From assembly GCA_026391455.1 (NCBI GenBank), contig JAPLEH010000040.1, forward strand, positions 1 to 64,000: 64,000 bases of DNA, in the 5' to 3' direction. This document shows, piece by piece, positions 16,184 through 25,738 of this stretch; the first letter of the stretch is position 1, and every line of letters starts with the position of its first letter. Both the position numbers and the translations under genes were made by a program. The notes under the pieces were generated by a model, which did no database searches, was not told where the DNA came from, and was given only the letters and a program-made list of their open reading frames with translations. This DNA comes from Bacteroidota bacterium (GTDB lineage: Bacteria > Bacteroidota > Bacteroidia > Chitinophagales > Chitinophagaceae).

Positions 16184-17569
16184 ATGCCACACAAGTATAG
16201 CCTCCTCAGTTTCTTTTTCGTTATCAGCTTTTCCTGGTGTACCGCACAAAGCAAACAGGATAAACCAATCATTAAGCAAATCGATGAATTGATTACCGCC
16301 CGCCTGGGCCGGATCGCACCGGGCTGCGTAATACAAATTACCCGCAAGGGACAGGTCTTTTATCATAAAGCGTTTGGTATGGCCAACCTCGAACTTCAGG
16401 TGCCCGCCAGCCCCGATATGGTATTCCGGATCGGATCCATTACCAAGCAATTCACCGCAGTTGCCATCCTGCAATTAATGGAGCAACAAAAACTTGCACT
16501 TACCGATCCCGTACAACGTTTTATACCTGATTTCCCTGACAAAGGCCATACCCTCACCATCGAACACCTGCTGACCCAAACCTCCGGCATACCCGACTAC
16601 CTCAACCTGGAATTTAACCTGCCCAATCCCTTTCGGATAGATATTCCCGCAAAACAAATTGTAGACAGTATTAAAATACAAGCCCTGGGCTTTGTACCTG
16701 GCTCTAAATTCGAATACAGTAATTCCAATTATTTCCTGCTGGGTTATATTATCGAAAGAATATCGGGTATGTCGTACCCCGATTACCTGAAAGAGCATTT
16801 GCTGGATCCCATCGGGCTTACACATACCTATTACGATGCACCGGCCACCCTTATCCCCAACCGGGCGAGTGGCTACGAAAAAGCCGATACCAGCTACCGC
16901 AACGCTGATTTTATCAGCATGGCGGCCTTTTACAGTTCGGGTGCTTTGCTCTCCACCACCGCAGACCTGCTGGCCTGGAACAATGCGCTATACAATGGTT
17001 CTGTATTGAGTAAAACAACCCTTGCTAAAGCCCAGCAACCTTACCGGCTGGCAGATGGTACATTCTCTGAATACGGATACGGCTGGTTTATCCGCAAGAT
17101 CGAAGGCTCTCCGAGCATTGAGCATGGTGGCAGTATATTCGGATTCCGGGCGCAGGAAATCTATTTGCCCAATGAGCAATTGTACATCACCGGACTCTTT
17201 AATTGTCGCCAGGGGAATACCGATGAGCAGCAACTATGTTATGACCTGGTTCGCCTGATGCTGGGCAAACCACTTTTGAAAGAATATCCCGTGCCGGCTG
17301 ATCTGCTGGCCCGCTATGCCGGTACCTACAAGAATGACCAGTATAAACAATCCATGACCATTCAACTGGCTGGCGATGGCCGGTTGTACTGCACCTTATC
17401 TAACGGAACCGGTACCAATATGTATATGCTGGCACAATCGGAAACAACATTTTTGTTGCCCGAAGTAAAACGCATCCATACCACATTGCAGTTTGTAATG
17501 GAGAATGGAAAATGCACGAAGGTCGTTTGGGGGCAGGAGAATAGCGGGGCGTTTATACGGGTGGAGTAG
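16184..17569 (+). CDS. Serine hydrolase, class C beta-lactamase family
   Basis: 461 residues with a signal peptide (about 1-22, ending CTAQ). The beta-lactamase/penicillin-binding fold shows all three motifs: S85-I-T-K88, Y178-S-N180 and H314-G-G. The C-terminal ~100 residues (LARYAGTYKNDQYKQSM...) form an additional lipocalin-like domain often fused to these enzymes. Family members act on peptidoglycan peptides, esters or amides in the periplasm, and resistance activity is not implied. It is probably monocistronic, with the terminator of the previous gene just upstream and the exonuclease gene 55 bp downstream. Confidence 0.85.
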   Translation: MPHKYSLLSFFFVISFSWCTAQSKQDKPIIKQIDELITARLGRIAPGCVIQITRKGQVFYHKAFGMANLELQVPASPDMVFRIGSITKQFTAVAILQLMEQQKLALTDPVQRFIPDFPDKGHTLTIEHLLTQTSGIPDYLNLEFNLPNPFRIDIPAKQIVDSIKIQALGFVPGSKFEYSNSNYFLLGYIIERISGMSYPDYLKEHLLDPIGLTHTYYDAPATLIPNRASGYEKADTSYRNADFISMAAFYSSGALLSTTADLLAWNNALYNGSVLSKTTLAKAQQPYRLADGTFSEYGYGWFIRKIEGSPSIEHGGSIFGFRAQEIYLPNEQLYITGLFNCRQGNTDEQQLCYDLVRLMLGKPLLKEYPVPADLLARYAGTYKNDQYKQSMTIQLAGDGRLYCTLSNGTGTNMYMLAQSETTFLLPEVKRIHTTLQFVMENGKCTKVVWGQENSGAFIRVE

Positions 17570-17624
17570 GGGCGACACAGAATTAATTTGATAGAACTGT
17601 ATTTAAACCAGAATAGCAACATAC

Positions 17625-18143
17625 ATGGCTTACATCATGGTAGATGTGGAAAGTGACGGCCCGATACCCGGTGATTATTCGATGATCACTTTTGGAGCGG
17701 TATTGGTGAACGAACAGCTTGATACTACGTTTTATGGAAAGCTCAGGCCGATATCGGAGCAATACATTCCCGAAGCGTTGGCGGTATCCGGTTTTTCGCG
17801 CGAAGAGACACTTCAGTTTGAAGATCCGCGTGAAGTGATGTTGCAATTTGACCAATGGCTGAAAGCAGTTTGTAAAGATCGTCCCATTTTCATCAGTGAT
17901 AATAATGGTTTCGACTGGATGTTTATCTGTTGGTATTTCCACCACTTCATTGGGAAAAACCCCTTTGGATTTAGTTCGCAAAACCTGGGCAGTCTGTACA
18001 AAGGTTTGGAACGCGACACTTTCCGCAATTTTAAACATTTACGAAAAACCAAACATACGCACCATCCGGTAGATGATGCGAAGGGAAATGCGGAGGCATT
18101 GTTACAATTGAAGAATGAATTTGGGATAAAGATGAAGCTCTGA
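17625..18143 (+). CDS. 3'-5' exonuclease, DEDDh fold (Rv2179c-like)
   Basis: 172 residues. The first motif is VDVESDG (D7, E9), the second aspartate lies in NGFDWMF, and the third motif is HTHHPVDDA with its His and Asp. This is the DnaQ-like RNase fold, closest in pattern to the Rv2179c-like 3'-5' exoribonuclease group. It is a small stand-alone enzyme, probably acting in RNA or short-nucleic-acid turnover. A diverged and disrupted copy is present at 4900-5985 in the same orientation, so the gene was duplicated within 13 kb. Confidence 0.8.
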   Translation: MAYIMVDVESDGPIPGDYSMITFGAVLVNEQLDTTFYGKLRPISEQYIPEALAVSGFSREETLQFEDPREVMLQFDQWLKAVCKDRPIFISDNNGFDWMFICWYFHHFIGKNPFGFSSQNLGSLYKGLERDTFRNFKHLRKTKHTHHPVDDAKGNAEALLQLKNEFGIKMKL

Positions 18144-18233
18144 GAAATGACAGAAGCGAACCGCCATAAAAATATATATAAGGATGGGTAGGGTATAGTT
18201 ATTTTTTATTTTCAATAATATTCGTTCCATGCT

Positions 18234-18707
18234 ATGGGAAAAGAAATCGAACGCAAGTTTTTAGTACATACTGATAAATGGCAGGCACTCACAAAGCCCG
18301 AAGGACACCATTACCGGCAGGGCTATTTATTAACAGATCCGTACAAAACCATTCGAGTCCGCGTTACACCCACCACGGCCTTCCTCACCATCAAAGGCCT
18401 TTCCGTAGGTGCCACCCGTACTGAATACGAGTACGAGATCCCTGCGGACGAAGCCACTGAGCTACTGGACCAGTTCTCACTTTCTGAACTGGAAAAAACC
18501 CGTTGCCATATTTCAATGGGTCAGCACACCTGGGAAGTGGATGTATTTGCGGGTGATAATGCGGGACTTATTGTAGCTGAAATAGAACTCACCGGTGAAG
18601 AAGAGACTTTTCCCATTCCCGAATGGATCGCTGATGAAGTAACGGGGGAGGATCGCTATTATAATTCTAACCTCACGATACATCCGTTTAAAAATTGGGA
18701 TATATAA
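18234..18707 (+). CDS. CYTH domain protein
   Basis: 157 residues beginning with the CYTH signature EIERKFLV (4-11). It continues with KTIRVRV, TIKG, the acidic/basic strand pairs ETE/YEYEIP and the C-terminal AEIELTGEEE, which build the triphosphate tunnel. Stand-alone bacterial CYTH proteins are inorganic triphosphatases or class IV adenylyl-cyclase relatives that need Mg2+ or Mn2+. The exact substrate cannot be read from sequence. It stands alone between the exonuclease and a TonB receptor. Confidence 0.88.
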   Translation: MGKEIERKFLVHTDKWQALTKPEGHHYRQGYLLTDPYKTIRVRVTPTTAFLTIKGLSVGATRTEYEYEIPADEATELLDQFSLSELEKTRCHISMGQHTWEVDVFAGDNAGLIVAEIELTGEEETFPIPEWIADEVTGEDRYYNSNLTIHPFKNWDI

Positions 18708-18852
18708 GCCGCCAACTAATTTTTATTATATTATTTGAAGCCGATAATAGTGATCATCCGTTTCGCAAAAATCGTTTAGAAAGAAGAAATCCTAAACAAA
18801 TCCACTCCCGGCTTGTTATGAGAGGAAACAATTAACCGAAAAAAATCCACGG

Positions 18853-21312
18853 ATGCGTTTCCTTTATACCCTTGTCCTCAGCCTGTTTTTCAGTACCTTT
18901 TTCTCCAACGGGGCAGAAGCCCAGTCCAATGGCCGTATTTCCGGAGTAGTATCTGATAAGATCACCCAGCAACGGCTTACCGGAGCCACTGTTACCCTGG
19001 TGGGTACCAACAACCGGGTGATCACCGATACGGCCGGGGCCTTCCGTCTGACGGGCATTCCGCTGAATACCTATACCCTGGAAATATCCATGGTGGGGTA
19101 TAAGAAAATATCTTTATACAATATCAATATCACCGCAGGTAATGAGACCAATATATCCATCGAAATGGAGCCAGATGCTCAGCAACTCACCGGCGTTACC
19201 CTCAAAGTAAATAAGCGGACCGTACGTGCCGCTACACTCGAAACACCACTCAGCGTACAGCGCCTTACCACGGAAGAAATAAAAAGTAACCCCGGCAGTA
19301 ACTTCGATATCAGTAAAGTGATACAAACCCTGCCCGGTGTGGGTGGTGGGGCACAGGGCGGCAACTTCCGCAACGATATTATCATCCGTGGCGGTGCGCC
19401 CAATGAAAATGTGTTTTACCTCGATGGTATCGAAATACCTGTTATCAACCATTTTCAGACGCAGGGCAGCAGTGGTGGTCCGCAGGGCATACTGAATGTA
19501 TCATTCATAGAAGATGTGAAACTGAGCACATCGGCCTTCGATGCCCGCTACGATAATGCAATGAGTTCGGTGTTTCAGTTCAAACAAAAGAATGGCAACC
19601 CTAATCGTTTCCAGGGCAATGTTCGCCTGAGTGCCACTGAACTGGCTGCTACGCTGGAAGGCCCGCTGTCGCGCAATAAAAAGACTACGTTTCTGGCATC
19701 AGCCCGGCGTTCTTACCTGCAATTATTGTTCTCTGCACTCGATCTGCCCATTCGCCCCAACTATTGGGATTTTCAAACCAAGATCACCCACCAGATAGAT
19801 AAGAAAACAACACTTTCCTTTCTGGGTATCGGAGCGATCGATGAATTCCGTTTTGCTCCCATTAAAGATGCCACACCGGAGAAAGCCTATATCATCAATT
19901 CAAACCCACTCATTAACCAATGGAACTACACGGCTGGGGTAAGCCTCAAACGTCTGATCAAAAACGGGTTTATGAATGTGGCCATCAGCCGCAACAGTTT
20001 TGATAATGATATTCAACGCTACGAAGACAACGAAGCACAAATTGCTTCCCAGCAGACATTGAACTACCAGTCACGCGAAACCGAAAATAAATTCCGCTTT
20101 GATGTCAATACCAATGTGAAAGGATGGAAACTATCATACGGACTGGTGGCCCAGTATGTGCAATACGATAACAATACATTCAACGTGATCCGGAAGGAAA
20201 TACGGGATAACAGTAATAACATTATTCAGCCGGCGGTAACGGCCCGTTTCGAAAGCCCCTTGCAAAATTTCTGGCGCTATGGTGCTTTTGTACAAACCGG
20301 TAAACGCTTTTTCGACAATCGCCTCGGGGTAAGTGCAGGTATCCGTACCGATATGAACTCCTTTACTACGGACGGCAATAATGGATTGAAAACAATTTCA
20401 CCACGGATCGCATTCAGTTATGTACTGGCCGATAAATGGACACTGAACGCATCGCTGGGACGTTATTATAAACTGGCACCCTATACCATTCTTGGTTTTG
20501 CAGACAATACAGGCCGCCTCGTCAACCAAAACAGTAAATACCTGCAAAGTGATCACTATGTGACTGGCATCGAATACCTGCCCAACGATGGACTGCGATT
20601 TACGCTCGAAGGGTTTTATAAAAAATATGCCAACGTACCGGTATCTGTACGTGATGGCATTTCTCTTTCTAATCTGGGCAGTGATTTCAATGTGCTCGGA
20701 AATGAAGCTGTGGTAACCAATGGGAAGGGAAGGGCCTATGGCATAGAACTGTTTGCACAAAAGAAACTGACGAATCGTTTCTTTGGTATTTTCAGTTATA
20801 CCTTTTACAGAAGCCAGTATAGTGGTAATAATGCGGTATTCATTCCCAGCAGTTGGGACAACCGGCATTTACTCAGTGTGACCTGGGGGTATAAATTCCC
20901 GCGCAATTGGGAACTGGGACTCAAATTTCGTTACCAGGGCGGTGCCCCCATTACGCCCTTTGATGAAACAGCCTCCCGTATCAATTACCTGAGTCTCGGC
21001 CAGGGTGTACTCGATTATTCACGATTGAATACCACCCGGCTCAATGCCTTTCATGCCAGTGATGTGCGTATTGATAAGAAATGGAATCTCCGCAAAATCA
21101 CCCTCGATCTTTTTCTGGATGTAACGAACTGGTACCTGGCAAAGAGTCCGGCACAGGAGAGTTACACCTTTAAACGAAATGCCACCAATACCGGTTTTGA
21201 AACCACAGACGGACAGCCCATCAAAGCCAATGGATCCAATGCCATACCGGTGCGCCTCGCCAATGATGATGCACAGGCTACGCCCTCTATTGGATTTATA
21301 ATTGAGTTCTGA
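18853..21312 (+). CDS. TonB-dependent receptor with N-terminal CarboxypepD_reg domain
   Basis: 819 residues. A signal peptide (about 1-24, ending AEAQ) is followed by a carboxypeptidase-like regulatory beta-sandwich (about 27-112: GRISGVVSDKITQQRLTGA, VGYKKIS). Then come a plug domain (about 130-240: LETPLSVQRLT, DIIIRGGAPNENVFYLDGIEIP) and a long outer-membrane barrel ending in the aromatic-acid pattern IGFIIEF. It takes up an unknown ligand with energy from TonB-ExbBD. No SusD partner is adjacent, so it is probably not a polysaccharide-utilisation SusC. It is monocistronic, with the GNAT gene 101 bp downstream. Confidence 0.9.
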   Translation: MRFLYTLVLSLFFSTFFSNGAEAQSNGRISGVVSDKITQQRLTGATVTLVGTNNRVITDTAGAFRLTGIPLNTYTLEISMVGYKKISLYNINITAGNETNISIEMEPDAQQLTGVTLKVNKRTVRAATLETPLSVQRLTTEEIKSNPGSNFDISKVIQTLPGVGGGAQGGNFRNDIIIRGGAPNENVFYLDGIEIPVINHFQTQGSSGGPQGILNVSFIEDVKLSTSAFDARYDNAMSSVFQFKQKNGNPNRFQGNVRLSATELAATLEGPLSRNKKTTFLASARRSYLQLLFSALDLPIRPNYWDFQTKITHQIDKKTTLSFLGIGAIDEFRFAPIKDATPEKAYIINSNPLINQWNYTAGVSLKRLIKNGFMNVAISRNSFDNDIQRYEDNEAQIASQQTLNYQSRETENKFRFDVNTNVKGWKLSYGLVAQYVQYDNNTFNVIRKEIRDNSNNIIQPAVTARFESPLQNFWRYGAFVQTGKRFFDNRLGVSAGIRTDMNSFTTDGNNGLKTISPRIAFSYVLADKWTLNASLGRYYKLAPYTILGFADNTGRLVNQNSKYLQSDHYVTGIEYLPNDGLRFTLEGFYKKYANVPVSVRDGISLSNLGSDFNVLGNEAVVTNGKGRAYGIELFAQKKLTNRFFGIFSYTFYRSQYSGNNAVFIPSSWDNRHLLSVTWGYKFPRNWELGLKFRYQGGAPITPFDETASRINYLSLGQGVLDYSRLNTTRLNAFHASDVRIDKKWNLRKITLDLFLDVTNWYLAKSPAQESYTFKRNATNTGFETTDGQPIKANGSNAIPVRLANDDAQATPSIGFIIEF

Positions 21313-21413
21313 TTGGGTGCCTTGCATGCGCGTTTGAATCGTATCTTTAAACGGTAAGTAAATCAGCAATCGCTTATAATCTTGTTGATTTGCATCACGT
21401 TTAATTCATTTCC

Positions 21414-21896
21414 ATGTCAACTCCATCTATTTTATTAAAGAAAACAGAACCGCAGGATCTGCATACTTTATTTGAATTTCAAACGGAGCAGGAGGCGATT
21501 CACCTGGCAGCCTTTACACCCAAAGACCCGCATGATAAACAGGCTTATCTGGATAAATACACTCCCTTTTTATCGGATCCCACCAAAATATTTCGCACCA
21601 TTTATGTGAATGATGAAATTGCCGGCAGTATATCCCAATTCATTTTGTACGGCGATGCAGAGATTACTTATTGGATCGACCGGAAATATTGGGGGCAGGG
21701 TATAGCCACGGCTGCACTTCGTGAATTAGTACAAATCGTTTCTATACGCCCGCTGTATGGACGGGTAGCATTTGACAATATCGGTTCACAAAAAGTATTG
21801 GAGAAATGCGGCTTTGTAAAAACAGGTACCGATAAAGGATTTGCCAATGCAAGGCAGGAGGAGATTGAAGAGTTTATTTATGAGCTTTCAGCGTAA
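21414..21896 (+). CDS. GNAT family N-acetyltransferase
   Basis: 160 residues in the RimJ/RimL-like GNAT layout. The acetyl-CoA loop is GQGIATAALRELVQI (motif A), preceded by ITYWIDRKYW, and motif B follows as VAFDNIGSQKVLEKCGF. The enzyme transfers acetyl from acetyl-CoA to an amine of a small molecule or protein; the acceptor is unknown. It converges with recF, whose stop codon is 27 bp away. Confidence 0.85.
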   Translation: MSTPSILLKKTEPQDLHTLFEFQTEQEAIHLAAFTPKDPHDKQAYLDKYTPFLSDPTKIFRTIYVNDEIAGSISQFILYGDAEITYWIDRKYWGQGIATAALRELVQIVSIRPLYGRVAFDNIGSQKVLEKCGFVKTGTDKGFANARQEEIEEFIYELSA

Positions 21897-21923
21897 ATGA
21901 TGCATCTAAACAGGAAAGAATAA

Positions 21924-23033
21924 TCACAAACTGATCATATGATACGGAGTGCTGAGTTTTTCCAATTGTGCGGCTAATCGTGTTTCATTTGTATCTGTAA
22001 TAAAAACCTGTCCTTCATTTTCCACACATACCCGATGTAATAAATTGCTGATCCGGTCTTCGTCGAGTTTTTCAAATACATCATCCAGCAGCAGTAGGGG
22101 AGGAAATCCCTTTTCTTTTTTCAATACATCCATTTCGGCCAGTTTGAGTGCAAAGAGTAAACTTTTTCGTTGTCCCTGCGAAGCAATATTCTTAAAGGGT
22201 TGTTCCCCTGAGCGAAGCAATAATTCATCCCGGTGTACGCCGGTGGTGGTACGTTGTGCCAGGCAATCGCGCTGCCGGTTTTGTTGTAATAAAGCTGCCA
22301 TACTTTGTTGCTCTAACTGACTTTCGTAGAGCAGTTGCAAATCTTCCCTTTGGATTGTGGCAGCATCCGCCGCATTGGCACCGGCGATAGACTGATAAAG
22401 ATGTTTGACCTCCGGTAAAAAACGAAAGAGGAAATCCCTTCGTGTCTGATAGATGCGGTCGCCCGGCTTAATAAGCTGTTCGTCGAGTACATCAAGCAGG
22501 GAGTAGTTGCGGCTGCCGCTATCGGCAAATGATTTGAGGGCGGCATTGCGTTGATCCAGTACTTTTTTATATACGATCAATTGCTGGAGATAATCGGTAT
22601 CCAGTTGCGAAAGCAGGGCGTCGAGGAAAGAGCGGCGTTCGCGGCTGTCGCCCGTAATCAGTTCGGCATCATCGGGCGCGATCACCACACAGGGGTATCG
22701 TCCAATATGCTGGGAGAATTTTTCATAGGCATCGTTATTGATGGAAAATTCCTTTTTACCGGTTTCCCGTAAAATGCAAACGGCTTTTTCCGGCTGTTCA
22801 CGGTATAGGAAATCACCTTCAAGCCGGAAGCCATTATGGCCATGCCTCACATTGTTGGCATCCAGCCGGGTAAAATAGCTGCGGGTAAAGCAGAGATAGT
22901 GAATGGCATCGAGGAGATTCGTCTTTCCCACGCCATTTTTACCGCAAATACCCACGATCCGCTCCGCAAAATCGAAGGACCGGTGCTGGTAATTCTTGAA
23001 TTGAAACAGCGATATCTGCCGCAGGTGAAACAT
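21924..23033 (-). CDS. recF: DNA replication and repair protein RecF
   Basis: The ATG at 23033 gives 369 residues, the normal RecF length, starting MFHLRQISLFQFKNY. The open frame runs further upstream but without similarity. The SMC-like ATPase has Walker A GKNGVGKTNLL, the VIAPDD..LITGDSRERRSFLD region, the signature SQGQRKSLLFALKLAE and Walker B PLLLLDDVFEKLD. RecF loads RecA at single-strand gaps together with RecO and RecR. TATCTTGC lies just upstream of the ATG on the minus strand and could be a -7 element of a nearly leaderless transcript. The gene faces away from the pdhA operon. Confidence 0.93.
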   Translation of the reverse strand: MFHLRQISLFQFKNYQHRSFDFAERIVGICGKNGVGKTNLLDAIHYLCFTRSYFTRLDANNVRHGHNGFRLEGDFLYREQPEKAVCILRETGKKEFSINNDAYEKFSQHIGRYPCVVIAPDDAELITGDSRERRSFLDALLSQLDTDYLQQLIVYKKVLDQRNAALKSFADSGSRNYSLLDVLDEQLIKPGDRIYQTRRDFLFRFLPEVKHLYQSIAGANAADAATIQREDLQLLYESQLEQQSMAALLQQNRQRDCLAQRTTTGVHRDELLLRSGEQPFKNIASQGQRKSLLFALKLAEMDVLKKEKGFPPLLLLDDVFEKLDEDRISNLLHRVCVENEGQVFITDTNETRLAAQLEKLSTPYHMISL

Positions 23034-23435
23034 GGGTGCAAGATAAGTCGGAGAGACACAAATTTGATAATGTGCTAATATGCTGATGTGATAATGAAAC
23101 AGCCAGTTCGAAAGAAGGCAAGACTCTATTGGGGAGCATCGAGCCGCCTGCCCCTTTGGGGTGAGCTGCGAGCTAGCTGCCCCTTTGGGGCAAGCAAACA
23201 GCCAGCAACCCGCCACGGTTTACCTGCCGTAATGAAATACAGGTAGGCGGGCAGGCCAACAAGCAACCGTCAACCAGCAACCCGCAACCTTCCCGACTTT
23301 CGGTCTTCCTGTCTTCCGGTCTTTCCGCCACGGGCGGACAAGCCGGACTTGTATTCTCGGTCTTTCGGACTTTTCCTCAATCAGTTAGGCTTAAAATTTA
23401 CCATTCAGGGAGGGGGAAACTTGATAATATTCCCT
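23034..23435. repeat. Repeat-rich intergenic region between recF and pdhA
   Basis: This region has no gene. It contains two copies of CCCCTTTGGGG (around 23150 and 23192) next to GAGCTGCGAGCTAGC, an inverted pair GTTTACCTGCCGTA / TACAGGTAGGCGGGCAGG, and a run of related phrases built from 'AACCAGCAACCCGC' and 'CTTTCGGTCTT/CTTCCGGTC' (23210-23380). Such low-complexity inter-operon filler is common in Chitinophagaceae genomes and its role is unknown. Confidence 0.45.
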
Positions 23436-23443
23436 TATTTTTG
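23436..23443 (+). promoter_or_regulatory. -7 element TATTTTTG upstream of pdhA
   Basis: TATTTTTG followed by CGC matches the Bacteroidota -7 consensus TAnnTTTG. It lies 41 bp before the GTG start of pdhA, giving a leader of about 35 nt. No clear -33 TTG at the ideal distance is seen. Confidence 0.45.
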
Positions 23444-23484
23444 CGCTCCGTAAAATCGGTTACGAAACAACAAAATTTTGGCCT

Positions 23485-24480
23485 GTGGCTACCAAATTTT
23501 CGAAAGAAACCTATCTCTACTGGTACGAACTGATGCAACTCATCCGCCAGTTCGAACTCATGGCAGAGGAAAAGTATAAAATGGATGGAAAGATCCGTGG
23601 GTTTTTCCATGCGTACGTGGGTCAGGAAGCGATCGCTGCCGGATGCAGTACCGCCACCCGTCCCGAAGACCTGATGATTACCGCGTACCGGGATCACGGG
23701 TTGGCCATTGCTAAAGGTGTTTCTGTAAACAGTTGTATGGCGGAGCTTTATGGCAAAGCCACTGGTTGTGCCAAGGGAAAAGGCGGCAGTATGCACTTTT
23801 TCGGTAAAGAAGTCGGATTCTTTGGCGGACATGGTATTGTAGGCGCTCAGATCGGCACAGGTGCTGGGCTGGCATTTGCAGAACAATACCGGGGTACCGA
23901 CAACGTAGTACTTACTTTCTTCGGCGATGGAGCAGCCCGTCAGGGTATGTTGCATGAAACCTTCAACCTGGCCATGCTTTGGAAATTGCCGGTGATCTTC
24001 ATTTGTGAGAATAACAATTACGCGATGGGTACTTCTGTAGAACGTACCTCCAACGTGATCGATATCTATAAACTGGCCGATGGATACGAAATGCCCGCCG
24101 ATACGATCGATGGCATGAGCCCCGAAGCCGTACATGAAGGCATCAGCCGGGCTGTAAAAAGAGCACGTGAGAAGGGCGGACCTACTTTAATTGAAATTAA
24201 AACATACCGCTATAAAGGCCACTCAATCAGCGATCCGCAAAAATACCGGACCAAAGAAGAAGTGGACGAATACCGCAGTAAAGACCCGATCCAGATGGTG
24301 TTGAAAACCATTATGGATAATCAATTTGCTACCCAAGCGGAGATCGATGCGATCAACCAGCGGGTGGATGAAATGGTGGTGGCTTCTGTAAAATTTGCTG
24401 AAGAAAGCCCCTGGCCGGATGACAACGAAGTATTGAAAGATGTATATGTGGATCAGAACTATCCCTTTATCGTGGATTGA
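23485..24480 (+). CDS. pdhA: Pyruvate dehydrogenase E1 component, alpha subunit
   Basis: 331 residues from a GTG start (VATKFSKETYLYW), placed by similarity of the ELMQLIRQFE region to E1-alpha N-termini. The thiamine-diphosphate motif is GDGAARQG...ENNNYAMGT, and the region containing the phosphorylation-loop equivalent is YRYKGHSISDPQKYR. With an E1-beta partner, not in this window, it decarboxylates pyruvate and acetylates lipoyl-E2. It heads a probable operon with a TPR membrane protein, ribH and lutA; gaps are 44, 1 and 31 bp. Confidence 0.93.
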   Translation: MATKFSKETYLYWYELMQLIRQFELMAEEKYKMDGKIRGFFHAYVGQEAIAAGCSTATRPEDLMITAYRDHGLAIAKGVSVNSCMAELYGKATGCAKGKGGSMHFFGKEVGFFGGHGIVGAQIGTGAGLAFAEQYRGTDNVVLTFFGDGAARQGMLHETFNLAMLWKLPVIFICENNNYAMGTSVERTSNVIDIYKLADGYEMPADTIDGMSPEAVHEGISRAVKRAREKGGPTLIEIKTYRYKGHSISDPQKYRTKEEVDEYRSKDPIQMVLKTIMDNQFATQAEIDAINQRVDEMVVASVKFAEESPWPDDNEVLKDVYVDQNYPFIVD

Positions 24481-24524
24481 TCTCTTTTTAACCAAGCAAT
24501 TTTTTTAACCAAGAAATAAAAACA

Positions 24525-25217
24525 ATGTCAGACAAGAAAATCGTGCAGGATGTGGATGCAGGTGAAGCAGCGATAGCCAAAGCCAAAGATTTTTGGGGTA
24601 AATACGGAAAGGTTCTTTCCATAGCCAGTATCGTTGTTATCCTGGGTATTGGTGGCTGGTATGGCTACAAACAGTTTTTCAAAGGTCCCAAAGAAGCGAA
24701 AGCTTCAGAAGCCATTTTCAAAGCGGAAGAGTATTACCGTATGGATTCAGTGAGCCTGGCGCTCAACGGCGATGGTACCCATCCCGGATTCCTGAAAGTA
24801 ATCGACCAGTATGGTGGTACAGAAGCAGGTAACCTCGCTTGTTTCTATGCCGGTAGCTGCTATATCAAAATCAATGAGAACGAAAAGGCCATCAAATACC
24901 TGAAAAAGTTCAGCACTTCTTCCAAAGCCGTACAGGCCCGTGCTTACAAATTGATGGGCGATGCATATGGCGATCTGAGTAAATTCAAGGAAGCTTTTGA
25001 CTATTATAAAAAAGCTGGCCATGAGTTCGAGAAAGACCAGTCTAATTCGGCTGAATACCTCTTTATGGCAGCTTACCTGGCTCAGCGTACGCTGAATGAT
25101 ACCAAATCAGCTACTGAACTGTACAAAGAGATCAAAGAAAAATATCCGTTTACACAACAGGCCAATGATGCCGATAATTACCTGGCACAAATGGGCGTGT
25201 ACACCACCGATAAATAA
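24525..25217 (+). CDS. Tetratricopeptide-repeat membrane protein (YfgM-like)
   Basis: 230 residues. A short cytosolic N-terminus is followed by one transmembrane helix (about 31-47) and a periplasmic helical-repeat domain (about 60-225) in which TPR-like pairs are visible: CFYAGSCYIKINENEKAIKYLKK, AYKLMGDAYGDLSKFKEAFDYYKKA and AAYLAQRTLNDTKSATELYKEI. The architecture resembles YfgM-type or DUF2659-like periplasmic chaperone/adaptor proteins. It is placed between pdhA and ribH with very short gaps, so it is probably co-expressed with them. Its specific role is unknown. Confidence 0.75.
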   Translation: MSDKKIVQDVDAGEAAIAKAKDFWGKYGKVLSIASIVVILGIGGWYGYKQFFKGPKEAKASEAIFKAEEYYRMDSVSLALNGDGTHPGFLKVIDQYGGTEAGNLACFYAGSCYIKINENEKAIKYLKKFSTSSKAVQARAYKLMGDAYGDLSKFKEAFDYYKKAGHEFEKDQSNSAEYLFMAAYLAQRTLNDTKSATELYKEIKEKYPFTQQANDADNYLAQMGVYTTDK

Positions 25218-25218
25218 T

Positions 25219-25707
25219 ATGGCAAGTGTAAGCAACAGCAAATTACTTGAAACAGGTACAGGCATTCTGAAAAAGGATGCCTGTATCGTTTTGGTAAAAA
25301 CAGAATGGAATAACGCTATTACCGATCAACTCGAAATGGGTTGCGTGGCCGAACTGGAAAAGCAGGGCGTAAAGCAGATCACCGTATTGACGGTGCCCGG
25401 TGCCATCGAAATCCCGTTTGCCATACGCAGTTGCTGGTCGAAGGCCGGTAAAAAAGAAAGGCCGGATGCCTTTATTGCGCTCGGCTGTGTGATCAAGGGC
25501 GATACGCCGCATTTTGAGTATGTATGCCGTTCAGTAACCGATGGCATTACCCAACTCAACCTCACGCTGCCCGTACCGGTGATCTTTGGCGTGCTTACCG
25601 TCAATACAGAGGAGCAGGCAATCGAACGGATAGGGGGCAAGCACGGGCACAAGGGCGAAGAAGCCGCCATTACGGCATTGAAAATGATCGCCATTAACCG
25701 ACATTAA
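25219..25707 (+). CDS. ribH: 6,7-dimethyl-8-ribityllumazine synthase
   Basis: 162 residues from the ATG at 25219, one base after the previous stop codon. The typical segments are present: KTEWNNAI (substrate loop), VPGAIEIPFAI, LGCVIKGDTPHFEYV with the catalytic His, PVIFGVLTVNTEEQA and KGEEAAITALKM. The enzyme condenses 3,4-dihydroxy-2-butanone 4-phosphate with 5-amino-6-ribitylaminouracil in the penultimate step of riboflavin synthesis, usually as a 60-mer or pentamer. The open frame extends upstream within the TPR gene but this is not coding. Confidence 0.95.
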   Translation: MASVSNSKLLETGTGILKKDACIVLVKTEWNNAITDQLEMGCVAELEKQGVKQITVLTVPGAIEIPFAIRSCWSKAGKKERPDAFIALGCVIKGDTPHFEYVCRSVTDGITQLNLTLPVPVIFGVLTVNTEEQAIERIGGKHGHKGEEAAITALKMIAINRH

Positions 25708-25738
25708 TTACGTAAAAACGAACTGATATTCCCGGGGC

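Noticed and set aside
23398-24135. Antisense frame of 245 codons opposite pdhA
   Set aside because: It lies over the conserved thiamine-binding part of pdhA and starts inside it; no motif.
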